Source: Eubacterium sp. (GTDB lineage: Bacteria > Bacillota > Clostridia > Lachnospirales > Lachnospiraceae). From it: a stretch of DNA of 64,000 bases. Below are positions 40,528 to 49,500 of the stretch, piece after piece; position 1 is the stretch's first letter, and each line of letters starts with the position of its first letter. The stretch is taken from contig JAFRGL010000025.1 of the NCBI GenBank assembly GCA_017433825.1, forward strand, positions 124,001-188,000. Direction: 5' to 3'. Under the pieces are notes generated by a model. That model was not told the DNA's origin, made no database searches, and saw nothing but the letters and a program-made list of their open reading frames with translations. Both the position numbers and the translations under genes were made by a program.

Positions 40528-42379
40528 AGCACACCCCGCAGCCGTATTTCCGGGCGCCGCAGCCTGCGCAGCTTTCCCTGCAGTTCGGCGTCACAATGCC
40601 TTCTTTTGCTTTTTCCCACTCCCTGGCAAGGAACTGCCTTGAAATGCCCAGGTGGATGAAATCCCAGGGCAGCAGTTCATCCGTATTTCTTTCCCTGAAA
40701 ACATAGAAGCCCGGATCAATGCCGCAGTCTGCAAACGCTTTATCCCAGTATTCTTTCCGGTAGCCTTCGCCCCAGGCGTCAAATACCGCACCGTTTCTGT
40801 AGGCGGCCTCGATCACGTCCGCCAGTCTCCTGTCGCCCCTGGCAAAGACGCCCTCCAGCACAGAGACGTCCGCTTCATGGTATTTGTAGCGGATGCTCTT
40901 CTGGTTGAGCTGCGCCTTGATATCGGATTTCAGGAAATATGCTTTTGAAAGGAAGGTTTCCGCGTCATTCATGGACGCCCACTGGAAAGGCGTAAAAGGC
41001 TTCGGCACGAAAAAGGAAGTGCTGACGGTAATCTCGCATTTGCCGTTCCTCTGGTCCTTCGGTATCTCATAGTAGGCCTTCGCGATCTGTTCCGCGAGCG
41101 CGGAAATACCTTTAATATCTTCCGTGGTTTCAAAAGGCAGGCCCAGCATGAAATACAGCTTTACCTTGTTCCAGCCGCCTTTAAAGGCCTCATTGGCGCC
41201 GGAGAGAATCTCTTCTTCCGTCAGCCCTTTATTAATGATATCCCTCATGCGCTGTGTACCTGCCTCCGGCGCGAAGGTAAGGCTGGATTTTTTGATATCC
41301 TGTACCTTATTCATCACATCCAGCGAAAAGGCGTCTATACGCAGGGAAGGCAGCGAAATATTGATGCCCTTGTCCGGACAGACGTCCATCAGGTGGCTTA
41401 ACAGGTCCGGCAGCAAATCGTAGTCGCTGGAAGAAAGGGAGCTTAAGGAAATTTCCTCGTAACCGGTATTCTTTATCAGTTCGTCCGCCAGGGACCTTAC
41501 GCGATCCAGCGGTTTTTCACGGAGCGGCCGGTAAATATAGCCGGCCTGGCAGAAACGGCAGCCGCGGATGCAGCCGCGCTGGATTTCCAGCACTATCCTG
41601 TCCTGGGTTGCCTTCGCAAACGGGATAACGGGTTTTACCGGATAGAAGGAATCCGCGAAATCCTTTACCAGAACCTTTTCAACCACGGCAGGGACTCCCT
41701 CCCTGACAGGCGCAAAGGAAGCCAGCGTACCGTCGTCATTGTAGGAAGCTTCATAGAAGGAAGGCACATAGATACCGGGGATCTGCGCGGCCTTAAAGAG
41801 AAATTCTTCCCTGGAAAGGCCTTCTTTTTTCGCATCCTTGTATTCATCCAGAAGCCTGCGGTAGCTGATTTCGCCTTCCCCGATGTAGAAAAGGTCAAAA
41901 AACGGCGCAATCGGTTCCGGATTGCAGGAACAGATGCCTCCGCCGATGACCAGCGGATGGTCCCAGGTCCGGTCCGCAGCGCGTAAGGGAATCTGCGAAA
42001 GCTCCAGAAGCTGCAGGATATTCGTATACGCCATCTCATAGGACAGGGAAATACCGAGGAAGTCGAAATTCTTCACCGGTTCCTGGGATTCCAGGGCAAA
42101 GAGCGGAATTTTTTTGTCACGCAGGATTCTGTCCAGGTCAAACCAGGGTGAAAATACCCTTTCGCACCAAACGTCTTCCCACGAATTGAACATGCTGTAC
42201 AGTATCTGCAGGCCTAAGTTGGACATGCCGATTTCGTAAATATCCGGAAACGCCAAACAGAAGCGGATTTGCGCCGCCTCTGTTTTCGACTTCATTACCG
42301 AATTGAATTCTCCGCCTATATACCGCTCCGGTTTTTCGACGGACAGCAGTATATCATGGCTTAAAGCGGATTCTCTCAT
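40511..42379 (-). CDS. TIGR03960 radical SAM protein with B12-binding-like N-terminus
   Basis: 622 residues. An N-terminal cobalamin-binding-like domain (about 30-180, with FPDIYEIGMSNLGLQIL and GGGICSCNPEP) precedes the radical SAM core with C270-x3-C274-x2-C277 (CIRGCRFC). A C-terminal cysteine cluster (CRESCAGCG, CGVC) may hold another cluster or zinc. It works with the DUF2344 protein encoded downstream with a 17-bp overlap. Reaction unknown. The gene is 3 bp after hisIE, so it is read from the histidine operon. Confidence 0.9.
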   Translation of the reverse strand: MRESALSHDILLSVEKPERYIGGEFNSVMKSKTEAAQIRFCLAFPDIYEIGMSNLGLQILYSMFNSWEDVWCERVFSPWFDLDRILRDKKIPLFALESQEPVKNFDFLGISLSYEMAYTNILQLLELSQIPLRAADRTWDHPLVIGGGICSCNPEPIAPFFDLFYIGEGEISYRRLLDEYKDAKKEGLSREEFLFKAAQIPGIYVPSFYEASYNDDGTLASFAPVREGVPAVVEKVLVKDFADSFYPVKPVIPFAKATQDRIVLEIQRGCIRGCRFCQAGYIYRPLREKPLDRVRSLADELIKNTGYEEISLSSLSSSDYDLLPDLLSHLMDVCPDKGINISLPSLRIDAFSLDVMNKVQDIKKSSLTFAPEAGTQRMRDIINKGLTEEEILSGANEAFKGGWNKVKLYFMLGLPFETTEDIKGISALAEQIAKAYYEIPKDQRNGKCEITVSTSFFVPKPFTPFQWASMNDAETFLSKAYFLKSDIKAQLNQKSIRYKYHEADVSVLEGVFARGDRRLADVIEAAYRNGAVFDAWGEGYRKEYWDKAFADCGIDPGFYVFRERNTDELLPWDFIHLGISRQFLAREWEKAKEGIVTPNCRESCAGCGARKYGCGVCYENQD

Positions 42380-42382
42380 GCA

Positions 42383-43633
42383 TTACCGCCGGGCAAGTTC
42401 CCTTGTGATCTCTTCCCAGCTTACCTCCTTTTCGGACATCAGCACACACAAATGATACAGAAGGTCCGAAATTTCATAAATCATTTCCTGACGATCGGGA
42501 TTCTTGGCCGCGATAATTACTTCAGCGCATTCTTCCCCCACCTTTTTCAGGATTTTGTCAATGCCTTTGTCAAACAGATAGTTGGTATAGGAGCCTTCCT
42601 TCGGATGGGCCTTCCGGTCTTCGATTACTTCCATCAGTTCCGTAATGACTGCGCCGGGATTCTTCCGGAATGCGGTATCCTTTACAATCTCCCGGAAGAA
42701 ACAGCTCCGGCTGCCGGTATGGCAGGCGGCTCCTACCTGCTTGACCTTCGCAAGCAGGGTGTCATTGTCGCAGTCCAGGGACATGGCCTTCACATACTGG
42801 AAATGCCCGGAGGTCTCCCCCTTCACCCACAGGGACTGCCGGCTTCTGGAATAATACGTCATCTTTCCGGTTTTTAAGGTAAGATTGAATGACTCTTCAT
42901 TCATCCATGCCATCATCAGGACGCTTCCGTCCTTCACATCCGTGACAATACAGGGAATCAGGCCTGCTTCATTTACCTTAAAATCTGAAAATGCAATGGG
43001 GCTTTCGAACACATTTACGTCAAGGCCGTTTTCCTTCAATGCCTGTTTTACAGCCATAATGTCCGTATCCGCAAGGAAATTCGCACAGATACCGGCGTTA
43101 TTTTCATCCGAAAGCACAGAGAAATTGCTTTCTGACAGGCCGTAGAAGATGCTGGGCAGAAGCCTGTCCGCCTCTACGGCATCCCTGGTATCCCCGGTGG
43201 TCATGATCAGACTGAAGCTTCCTGCAATCAGTTCCCGGAAGGGCAAGTAAGTTTCATAACTGTCCGGATAGGCAATCAGCCTTTCCGCGCCAAACCGTTT
43301 GGATACTTCAAGGATAAGCTCCGGCGGTGTCTCCGGATGAATGACAAAGACAGCCTTTTCACAACCGGCATAGAGTATCTTTTTGATATCTTCCAGCCTG
43401 TGGGAACGCACGGAGGCATAGACCGGCACATCCAGTTCATTGCAAAGGGTCCGCAGAATGGAAATGGCGAAATCCGCCTGTTCGTCATCCGCCGGATTGG
43501 CGTAGATGTACAGCGCGTCTGCGCCGGAATCCGCGGCCCTGCCCGCCATCTCAATCACTTTATGCACCTTGCCCGGTTCCTCGGGATGGCTGAAGTCCTT
43601 CAGATATATGCTTGGAATCAGAAGTTTTTTCAT
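42383..43633 (-). CDS. hisIE: HisI-HisE bifunctional enzyme with a degenerate HisA/HisF-like N-terminal domain
   Basis: 416 residues in three parts. Residues 219-318 are HisI (phosphoribosyl-AMP cyclohydrolase) with its metal ligands in LDCDNDT, C304-H305 and C311. Residues 329-410 are HisE (phosphoribosyl-ATP pyrophosphatase) with [14 protein letters not shown]. Residues 1-208 resemble a HisA/HisF barrel ([31 protein letters not shown]), but the catalytic aspartate position of IDLKD is tyrosine and the GGGIR phosphate loop reads ASVRSH, so it is unlikely to be an active isomerase or synthase. It lies 2 bp after hisB. Confidence 0.88.
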   Translation of the reverse strand: MKKLLIPSIYLKDFSHPEEPGKVHKVIEMAGRAADSGADALYIYANPADDEQADFAISILRTLCNELDVPVYASVRSHRLEDIKKILYAGCEKAVFVIHPETPPELILEVSKRFGAERLIAYPDSYETYLPFRELIAGSFSLIMTTGDTRDAVEADRLLPSIFYGLSESNFSVLSDENNAGICANFLADTDIMAVKQALKENGLDVNVFESPIAFSDFKVNEAGLIPCIVTDVKDGSVLMMAWMNEESFNLTLKTGKMTYYSRSRQSLWVKGETSGHFQYVKAMSLDCDNDTLLAKVKQVGAACHTGSRSCFFREIVKDTAFRKNPGAVITELMEVIEDRKAHPKEGSYTNYLFDKGIDKILKKVGEECAEVIIAAKNPDRQEMIYEISDLLYHLCVLMSEKEVSWEEITRELARR

Positions 43634-43635
43634 TT

Positions 43636-44226
43636 TTAAAGTTTTCCTTTGGTGGATAATACGCCGGTGATACGCGGATCAATCTGTGTCGCGGCATCCA
43701 GGGCTTTCGCGAATGCCTTGAATATGACCTCGCAGATATGGTGGCTGTTTTCACCGGAAAGCAGCCGGATGTGCAGGTTCATCGGACAGGAATAGGAAAC
43801 CGCATAGAAAAATTCCTTTACCATCTCCGTATGCATCGAACCCACCATCTCCGTGGGAAATGTAACGTCAAAGGAGAAATACGGTCTTCCGCAAAGATCG
43901 ATGGCAACCAGCGCGAGGCATTCGTCCATCGGAATGACAGCGCTGCCGTAACGTCTGATGCCTTTCTTGTCCCCGATGGCGGCAAGAAGGGCCTGGCCGA
44001 TGGCGATACCCGCATCCTCGACGGAATGATGGTCATCCACTTCCAAATCGCCTTTTACCGTTACTTCCATATCGGTAAAGCTGTGCTTTGCAAGTTCAAA
44101 CAGCATATGATCGAAGAAACCGATGCCGGTATCAATCTTCGCTTCCCCGGTACCGTCCAGGTTCAGCTTTACGTCGATATCGGTCTCGCCGGTGGTTCTT
44201 TTAATGGCTGCCTTGCGATCACTCAT
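43636..44226 (-). CDS. hisB: Imidazoleglycerol-phosphate dehydratase
   Basis: 196 residues. The IGPD motifs [33 protein letters not shown] and [20 protein letters not shown] contain the manganese-binding histidines. The ATG at 44226 with AAGGAG 8 bp upstream is preferred over an in-frame start at 44244. It overlaps hisD by 8 bp. It catalyses the sixth step of histidine synthesis. Monofunctional, without a HisB phosphatase domain. Confidence 0.95.
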   Translation of the reverse strand: MSDRKAAIKRTTGETDIDVKLNLDGTGEAKIDTGIGFFDHMLFELAKHSFTDMEVTVKGDLEVDDHHSVEDAGIAIGQALLAAIGDKKGIRRYGSAVIPMDECLALVAIDLCGRPYFSFDVTFPTEMVGSMHTEMVKEFFYAVSYSCPMNLHIRLLSGENSHHICEVIFKAFAKALDAATQIDPRITGVLSTKGKL

Positions 44227-45526
44227 TTGCTTTCTCTCCTTCAAATCTTACTTTAATGGAATTGGCATGGGCATCCAGTTTTTCGCTTAAGGCGAATTTC
44301 TCGATATCCGTATGCACAGCCTTTAACGCTTCCTTCGAATAGTATATCACACTTGACTTCTTTACGAAATCCTCAACGCACAAAGCGGAGAAAAATCTTG
44401 CGGTACCGCTGGTGGGCAGGATATGGTTCGGCCCGGCGAAATAATCGCCAAGCGGCTCACTGGAGTATTCTCCGAGGAAAATGGCGCCTGCGTTGCGTAT
44501 CTTTGTCATCAGCTCAAAAGGATTGGCTGTGACGATTTCCAGATGCTCCGGCGCAATTTCATTGGCGTAGTCACAGGCTTCTTCCAGGTCTTCCGTGATG
44601 ATAATCAGGGAATGCTCCCCGACGGATTTTTCCAGTATGCTTTTCCTGCTCAGCACGTTCATAAAGCCGTCGATTTCAGCATTTACTTTTTCCGCAAGGG
44701 TGAGGGACGGCGTAATCAGTATGGCCGAAGCCATCTCGTCATGTTCTGCCTGGGAAAGAAGGTCCGCCGCCACGAACCTGGGATTGGCGGTATCATCCGC
44801 AATTACCAGGATTTCGGAAGGACCGGCGATGGAATCAATGCTCACATTGCCGTAAACTGCCTTCTTCGCCAGGGCCACGTAAATATTTCCGGGACCCACG
44901 ATTTTATCTACCCTCGGAATGCTCTCCGTACCGTAAGCCAGGGCCGCAATTGCCTGCGCACCGCCTGCCTTGTAAATTTTGTCGACCCCGGCGATATCAG
45001 CGGTAACCAGGACGGCCGGATTGATATTGCCGTCCGCATCCGGAGGCGTCATCATGATGATTTCCGAAACACCTGCCGCCTTTGCCGGCAGTACATTCAT
45101 CAGTACCGATGAAGGATAAAAGGCTTTGCCGCCGGGAACATAGACGCCGGCTTTGGCCATCGGGATAACCTTTTGCCCGAGGAAGATGCCGTTTTCCTTT
45201 GTGGTAAACCAGCTGTTCTGCACCTGTTTGATATGAAAATCGTAAATATTGTCCCTGGCCTTCTTAATGACTTCCACCAGGCTGTCATCCACTTTGCCGT
45301 AAGCTGCCCGGATTTCCTCCTCCGTTACCTGAATGGTTTCTGCAGTCATTTTTGCCTTGTCAAATTTCTCCGTGTAGGAAAAAAGCGCTTTGTCGCCTTC
45401 CTCTTTGACGGCATTTACGATAACGGCAACCGCATCTTCAAACTCTTTCTGGCTGTCCGTCCCGCGGCCCAGCAGCGTTTTAACCACGGCTTCCTTTGTA
45501 TAGTCTTTTGCATTAAATATGTTCAT
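44219..45526 (-). CDS. hisD: Histidinol dehydrogenase
   Basis: 435 residues, the normal length. Signatures are VYVPGGKAFYPSSVLMNVLPAKAAG broken over the NAD site, GPGNIYVALAK, SIDSIAGPSEILVIADD with the zinc site nearby, and the C-terminal PTSGTARFFSAL. It oxidises histidinol to histidine. The ATG at 45526 has GAGGT upstream; a longer reading from 45571 would run into the hisZG gene. Confidence 0.95.
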   Translation of the reverse strand: MNIFNAKDYTKEAVVKTLLGRGTDSQKEFEDAVAVIVNAVKEEGDKALFSYTEKFDKAKMTAETIQVTEEEIRAAYGKVDDSLVEVIKKARDNIYDFHIKQVQNSWFTTKENGIFLGQKVIPMAKAGVYVPGGKAFYPSSVLMNVLPAKAAGVSEIIMMTPPDADGNINPAVLVTADIAGVDKIYKAGGAQAIAALAYGTESIPRVDKIVGPGNIYVALAKKAVYGNVSIDSIAGPSEILVIADDTANPRFVAADLLSQAEHDEMASAILITPSLTLAEKVNAEIDGFMNVLSRKSILEKSVGEHSLIIITEDLEEACDYANEIAPEHLEIVTANPFELMTKIRNAGAIFLGEYSSEPLGDYFAGPNHILPTSGTARFFSALCVEDFVKKSSVIYYSKEALKAVHTDIEKFALSEKLDAHANSIKVRFEGEKANE

Positions 45527-45539
45527 GTTTACAGATACC

Positions 45540-47192
45540 TCATTTCGAAATCTGCTGTTTGACAGCCGCAATCAGCATGGAAATCCGTTTGTCTTCCATC
45601 TTCATGCTGACAGGGTTGACGATCATCCGGGCGGAAAGGGAAAGGATTTCTTCCAGTACGGAAAGCCCGTTATCCCTTAAGGTCTTGCCTGTCTCCACGA
45701 TATCCACGATGACATCGGAAAGGCCCACGATGGGAGCCAGCTCGATGGAACCGTTCAGTTTGATGAGTTCCACAGTCTGGTTTTTCTTCTTGTGGAAATA
45801 ATCCCTGGCGATAACCGGGTATTTCGTGGCCACCTTTATCAGGCTCCCGGAATTCAGGGAAGCCCTCGCTGTTTCAGGTCCGCAGACACACATACGGCAT
45901 TTGCCGAATTTAAGATCCAGCACTTCATAGACATTCCTGCCTTCCTCCAGCAGGGTATCCTTGCCTACAATACCGATATCCGCCGCGCCGTATTCCACGA
46001 AAGTGGGAACGTCCGGACCTTTTGCCAGGAAAAATTTCAGCCGGTATTCTTCATTGACAAAGATAAGCTTCCTGGTATCCGGGTCGGAAAATTCCTCACA
46101 GGTAATGCCGGCAGCTTCCAGGATTTTCATGGTCTTGTCAGCCAGCCTGCCTTTCGGAAGCGCGATGGTCAGATACCGCATGCCGTCTCCTGCTGTCTCT
46201 TCCGCTTCTTCCTTCTGTCCCTGAAATACGGCCAGAATAGCGTCCATGGAAGCAGTCAGGCCTATGGCGGGCCCGTTTTTCCCGAATTTTTCAAGGAAAT
46301 GATCGTACCGGCCTCCCTTGATGACCGCATCCCCGGTGCCGTAGGTAAGCGCATTGAAAATAATGCCGGTGTAATAGGTATAATCACTGAGCATGCCGAA
46401 ATCGAAAACAATGTATTTTTCGCATCCGGCATCCCTGCACAGCGCATAAAGCTCTTTCAGCCTCTGGACGGCTTCTTTGGCAGCCGCATTGTCCGTCAGC
46501 TCATTTGCCTTGTCCAGGACTTCTTCCCCGCCCAAAAGCATAGGCAGGGCCAGAAATGTCTTCTTCAGGCTCTCCGGCATCTCCAGGGATTCGATTATCT
46601 CCTGCGCGCCGAACTGGTTCTTCTGGGTAAGCATGCTGCGAAGCTCATCCACTGTTTCGGCAGGAAGCGATGCTTCTTCGGCGAGGGCTTTAAAATACGC
46701 CACATTGCCTATGCTGACACGGAAGTTCAGGATGCCGCAGGACTTCATAATCTCGCAGGCGAGGCGGATAAGCTCCGCGTCGGCCGCGACGGTATCGTCA
46801 TTGATAAGCTCCACGCCCATCTGCATGCTTTCTTTAAGCTTGCCCTTGAAATTTGTACTGTTCAAAAATACGCTGCCCTTGTAGCACAGACGTATCGGCG
46901 TCTCCACATCCTGGAAATACATGGCCGCAGCCCTGGCAACCGCCGGGGTGAAATCAGGCCTTAAAACCAGTGTATGACCTTCCTTATCCACAAGCTTGAA
47001 CAAATCAGAGGTATGGGCCGTACCCTTGTCCTTGTCGAATACGGGGATAAATTCAAAAGACGGCGTCTGGATAAAACGGTAGCCGAAGGATTTGAACAGG
47101 CTGTCCACCTGGCCGGAAAGATACTCCAGCTGTTCGTATTCGCTTCCGTAAATATCCCGGACGCCCTCCGGCTTCTGGTATAAAATCTTCAT
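45540..47192 (-). CDS. Fused HisZ-HisG: ATP phosphoribosyltransferase regulatory and catalytic subunits
   Basis: 550 residues in one open frame. Residues 1-321 are HisZ, the histidyl-tRNA-synthetase-like regulatory subunit (PEGVRDIYG, LRPDFTPAVARAAA, FDFGMLSDYTYYTG, GGRYDHFL). A linker (322-337) leads to short-form HisG (338-550: YLTIALPKGRLAD, GAADIGIVGKDTLLE, VDIVETGKTLRDNGL). In most bacteria with short HisG the two are separate and form a hetero-octamer. M338 (ATG at 46179-46181) has AGGAG 5 bp upstream, so free HisG could also be made. First step of histidine synthesis; first gene of the his unit. Confidence 0.92.
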   Translation of the reverse strand: MKILYQKPEGVRDIYGSEYEQLEYLSGQVDSLFKSFGYRFIQTPSFEFIPVFDKDKGTAHTSDLFKLVDKEGHTLVLRPDFTPAVARAAAMYFQDVETPIRLCYKGSVFLNSTNFKGKLKESMQMGVELINDDTVAADAELIRLACEIMKSCGILNFRVSIGNVAYFKALAEEASLPAETVDELRSMLTQKNQFGAQEIIESLEMPESLKKTFLALPMLLGGEEVLDKANELTDNAAAKEAVQRLKELYALCRDAGCEKYIVFDFGMLSDYTYYTGIIFNALTYGTGDAVIKGGRYDHFLEKFGKNGPAIGLTASMDAILAVFQGQKEEAEETAGDGMRYLTIALPKGRLADKTMKILEAAGITCEEFSDPDTRKLIFVNEEYRLKFFLAKGPDVPTFVEYGAADIGIVGKDTLLEEGRNVYEVLDLKFGKCRMCVCGPETARASLNSGSLIKVATKYPVIARDYFHKKKNQTVELIKLNGSIELAPIVGLSDVIVDIVETGKTLRDNGLSVLEEILSLSARMIVNPVSMKMEDKRISMLIAAVKQQISK

Positions 47193-47232
47193 GGTAATCC
47201 GTAATTCCTTTATTATTCATGCACTTTACTGT

Positions 47233-47266
47233 GCTACCATGCTACCACATTAAATTATTTTGTCAA
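47233..47266 (-). promoter_or_regulatory. Promoter of the his unit with tandem repeat
   Basis: On the - strand TTGACA (47261-47266), 16-bp spacer, TAGCAT (47239-47244). A direct repeat GCTACCAT-GCTACCAC (47233-47248, + strand) covers the -10 and could bind a regulator. There is no room for a T-box. Confidence 0.5.
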
Positions 47267-47796
47267 TCCCTAAGTTCCAGATCATGGGCAATTCCGTCCA
47301 GATAAGGCACCAGGACACCGGGTTTCTTCGGCAGATAGAAGTCTTCCGAAAGCTCACTCTGTTTGAAATGCTTCAGTCCGCCCTCTTCGGCCCTTTTCAC
47401 GAACTTCATCATTTCCGAATAACGCATATAGTAAATCCGGTCTTCCTCCGTATAGTAAATCAGCAGAAAGGCTATTCCCTTCTGCTTTTCAAAGTCAGAC
47501 ATGAAACGGATCTGGTGTTCATGGATATTGTGCAGCGGAAAATTCTCCGTCCTGCTTTCCTTCGCGTCAAAGCAGACCGGTATGCCCTGCACCGCGCCGA
47601 TGTAGTCAACCGTACTCTTCTGCTCAAAATAAGCCAGGGTAATATGCCTGGTTTCCTTATCCATTTCGATGGGCGTAATCGGCGTGGGAATTTTCTGGAT
47701 CAGTGCCAGGCCTTTTTCCCGGTATGTTTCATTCGTCCTGTTAATAAGGTCTTCAAAGGCAGAACCCCGAAGACCTCTCGTTTTCCACGTACTCAC
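47263..47796 (-). CDS. RecU-like Holliday junction resolvase
   Basis: 177 residues. RecU motifs are RGLRGSAFEDLINRTNETY, the active-site strand STVDYIG, and VCFDAKESR. It resolves Holliday junctions during recombination and segregation. The start is GTG at 47796, sharing 1 bp with the lepB stop (TAGTG), with AAGGGA upstream. The usual partner, a class A PBP gene, is not adjacent. Confidence 0.88.
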   Translation of the reverse strand: MSTWKTRGLRGSAFEDLINRTNETYREKGLALIQKIPTPITPIEMDKETRHITLAYFEQKSTVDYIGAVQGIPVCFDAKESRTENFPLHNIHEHQIRFMSDFEKQKGIAFLLIYYTEEDRIYYMRYSEMMKFVKRAEEGGLKHFKQSELSEDFYLPKKPGVLVPYLDGIAHDLELRD

Positions 47797-48467
47797 TATT
47801 CGATTCCCTTGTATCTGAATATTTTAAACTTGTTTATCGGCCAGTACCGGAACAATGCTTTTCCGAGTATCTTGTCCCTGGCCACGTATTTGTTTGCCCA
47901 GAAGCGGGAGTCGTTGGAATGATTCCGGTTGTCTCCCAGCATGAAATAATGTCCTTCCGGTACACGGAAAACACCGTCGTAATACCCTCCGCCCTTGGGC
48001 GTTTCCGGACAGAAGGAATCATCCAGCATAATCGTTCCTTCGAACATCATCGGGCTGTCAATCAGCTCCGAATCGGAAACCGCTGAGGAATCCGCGTCTT
48101 CGGGCAGGATATACACCTTGCCTTCTGAAATGACAACCGTCTCCTCCGGCAGGCCGATTACCCTCTTGATAAACAGGCTTTTTTCATTGTCCGGATACCT
48201 GAAAATGACGATGTCATACCGTTTCGGGTCATTTCTGATATACGCCAGGCGCAGGCCGATAATCCGGTCGCCGGTCATGATGGTATTTTCCATTGACCCG
48301 GAGGGGATGGTGGCATTGATGATAACAAAATTCAAAACCACCACAACAACGATCACCGCGATAATGATAAATCTCACAAAATCGATGATGTCCGCTTTGA
48401 CTTCTTCTTTTGTTTTCGGTGCGTCGGCTTCCGCTTTGCCGGGTCTGCCGGGTTCATAAAATGCCAT
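47796..48467 (-). CDS. lepB: Signal peptidase I
   Basis: 223 residues. A membrane helix (about 32-50) is followed by the catalytic serine S58 in PSGSM, the lysine K101 in KRVIG, and the GDNRNHSNDSRFW motif. It removes signal peptides from exported proteins. The ATG at 48467 with GGAG upstream is chosen; the longer frame from 48533 lies inside the preceding gene. It overlaps that gene by 14 bp. Confidence 0.93.
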   Translation of the reverse strand: MAFYEPGRPGKAEADAPKTKEEVKADIIDFVRFIIIAVIVVVVVLNFVIINATIPSGSMENTIMTGDRIIGLRLAYIRNDPKRYDIVIFRYPDNEKSLFIKRVIGLPEETVVISEGKVYILPEDADSSAVSDSELIDSPMMFEGTIMLDDSFCPETPKGGGYYDGVFRVPEGHYFMLGDNRNHSNDSRFWANKYVARDKILGKALFRYWPINKFKIFRYKGIE

Positions 48468-49470
48468 GATATCCGTACTCCGTGTAATTGTCCGGCGGCG
48501 GACAGGTAAACGTCCGGCCGGAAAGGTTTTCAAGGCTGCCGCCCATTTCCGGAAACGTCAGCCGGAAAGAATGCAGGAGCTGGTTTTTCAGATGCAGCCT
48601 TCTGTTCCAGTCCCTGTCGCCGTACTTCGCGTCACCCGCCAGGGGATGACCGATGCAGGCCAGATGTGCGCGGATCTGGTGTGTTTTGCCGGAAATCAAA
48701 TCCGCGATAACCCAGGTTCCGCCCGTTTCCTCCTCATAATACAACGGATTGACGCCCGTTTCAATATATGAGGTATTTTCCTGTCTGTTTTGAAAGATTT
48801 CCGCCTTGTTGCTGCCGCTGTCTTTGGAAAGCCAGCCGGAAAGGAGCAAAGGCTCCTCTATCCGTCCGCGGGCCAGGGTCAGGTATTCCTTCTTCAGGCT
48901 TCTTTTCTTTAATGCCGCGGAAAGAATTCTGGCGGCCTCGTAGGTCAGCGCACAGATAAGGATGCCGGATGTATTCCTGTCAAGGCGGTTGACGGCGGAA
49001 GGCTTATACAGTCTTAAATCCTCCTCCGAAAGCTTTCCCTCGTTCTGCAGGAAACCTACCAGGTATTCACAGGCCGACAGGCTGCCGCCCGCGTCGGACT
49101 GGGAAAGCAGCCCGGCCGGCTTATTGAAAAGGATAAGGTTATCATCCCCATAGAGGATCCGGCTTCGGAATACGGAAGCATCCGCCAGGGCATCTTTATT
49201 TCCGGAAAACGCAGGCTGTCCGCAAGACACACTTTCGGATGTTTTGATACTGCCGCTCATTTTCGCGAATGTTTCATCAGAAAACCAGATTTTCACGGAA
49301 TCGTTTTCCGATAGAAGAAACTTTCCGTCTGCCCTGCCGTCATTGACCGTTATGTTTTTCTTCCGCAGCATTTTATAGAGGAAACCGGCTTCGGCGCCCG
49401 GAAGATATCTTTTCAGAAACTTGTCCAGGCGCTGGCCGGCCTCTTTGCTGCTGATGATAATTTCTTTCAA
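48454..49470 (-). CDS. RluA-family pseudouridine synthase
   Basis: 338 residues. An N-terminal S4 domain (about 1-65) and the catalytic domain with D164 in NRLDRNTSG are present, ending in ISGKTHQIRAHLACIGHP. A Ser/Gly-rich insert of about 30 residues (70-100) joins the two. The start is a TTG with AGAGGT upstream. It modifies uridine in rRNA, target unknown. It lies 30 bp downstream of purL with no terminator, so it is likely read from the purine operon. Confidence 0.88.
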   Translation of the reverse strand: MKEIIISSKEAGQRLDKFLKRYLPGAEAGFLYKMLRKKNITVNDGRADGKFLLSENDSVKIWFSDETFAKMSGSIKTSESVSCGQPAFSGNKDALADASVFRSRILYGDDNLILFNKPAGLLSQSDAGGSLSACEYLVGFLQNEGKLSEEDLRLYKPSAVNRLDRNTSGILICALTYEAARILSAALKKRSLKKEYLTLARGRIEEPLLLSGWLSKDSGSNKAEIFQNRQENTSYIETGVNPLYYEEETGGTWVIADLISGKTHQIRAHLACIGHPLAGDAKYGDRDWNRRLHLKNQLLHSFRLTFPEMGGSLENLSGRTFTCPPPDNYTEYGYHGIL

Positions 49471-49500
49471 TCGCAGACCTCTTTATGTTTGTTGCGTGTA

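Noticed and set aside
40511..42379. Radical SAM protein as the activase of the glycyl radical enzyme
   Set aside because: It has the TIGR03960 layout with a B12-like domain and DUF2344 partner, not the small activase architecture, and lies 5 kb away on another transcript.
46170..46230. Frameshift or misassembly joining hisZ and hisG
   Set aside because: The frame is continuous with a plausible charged linker and no homopolymer run at the junction. A true fusion is more likely, though only resequencing can be final.
47193..47262. T-box or leader peptide controlling the his unit
   Set aside because: Only 70 bp are available, with no specifier hairpin, T-box core sequence or histidine-rich frame.
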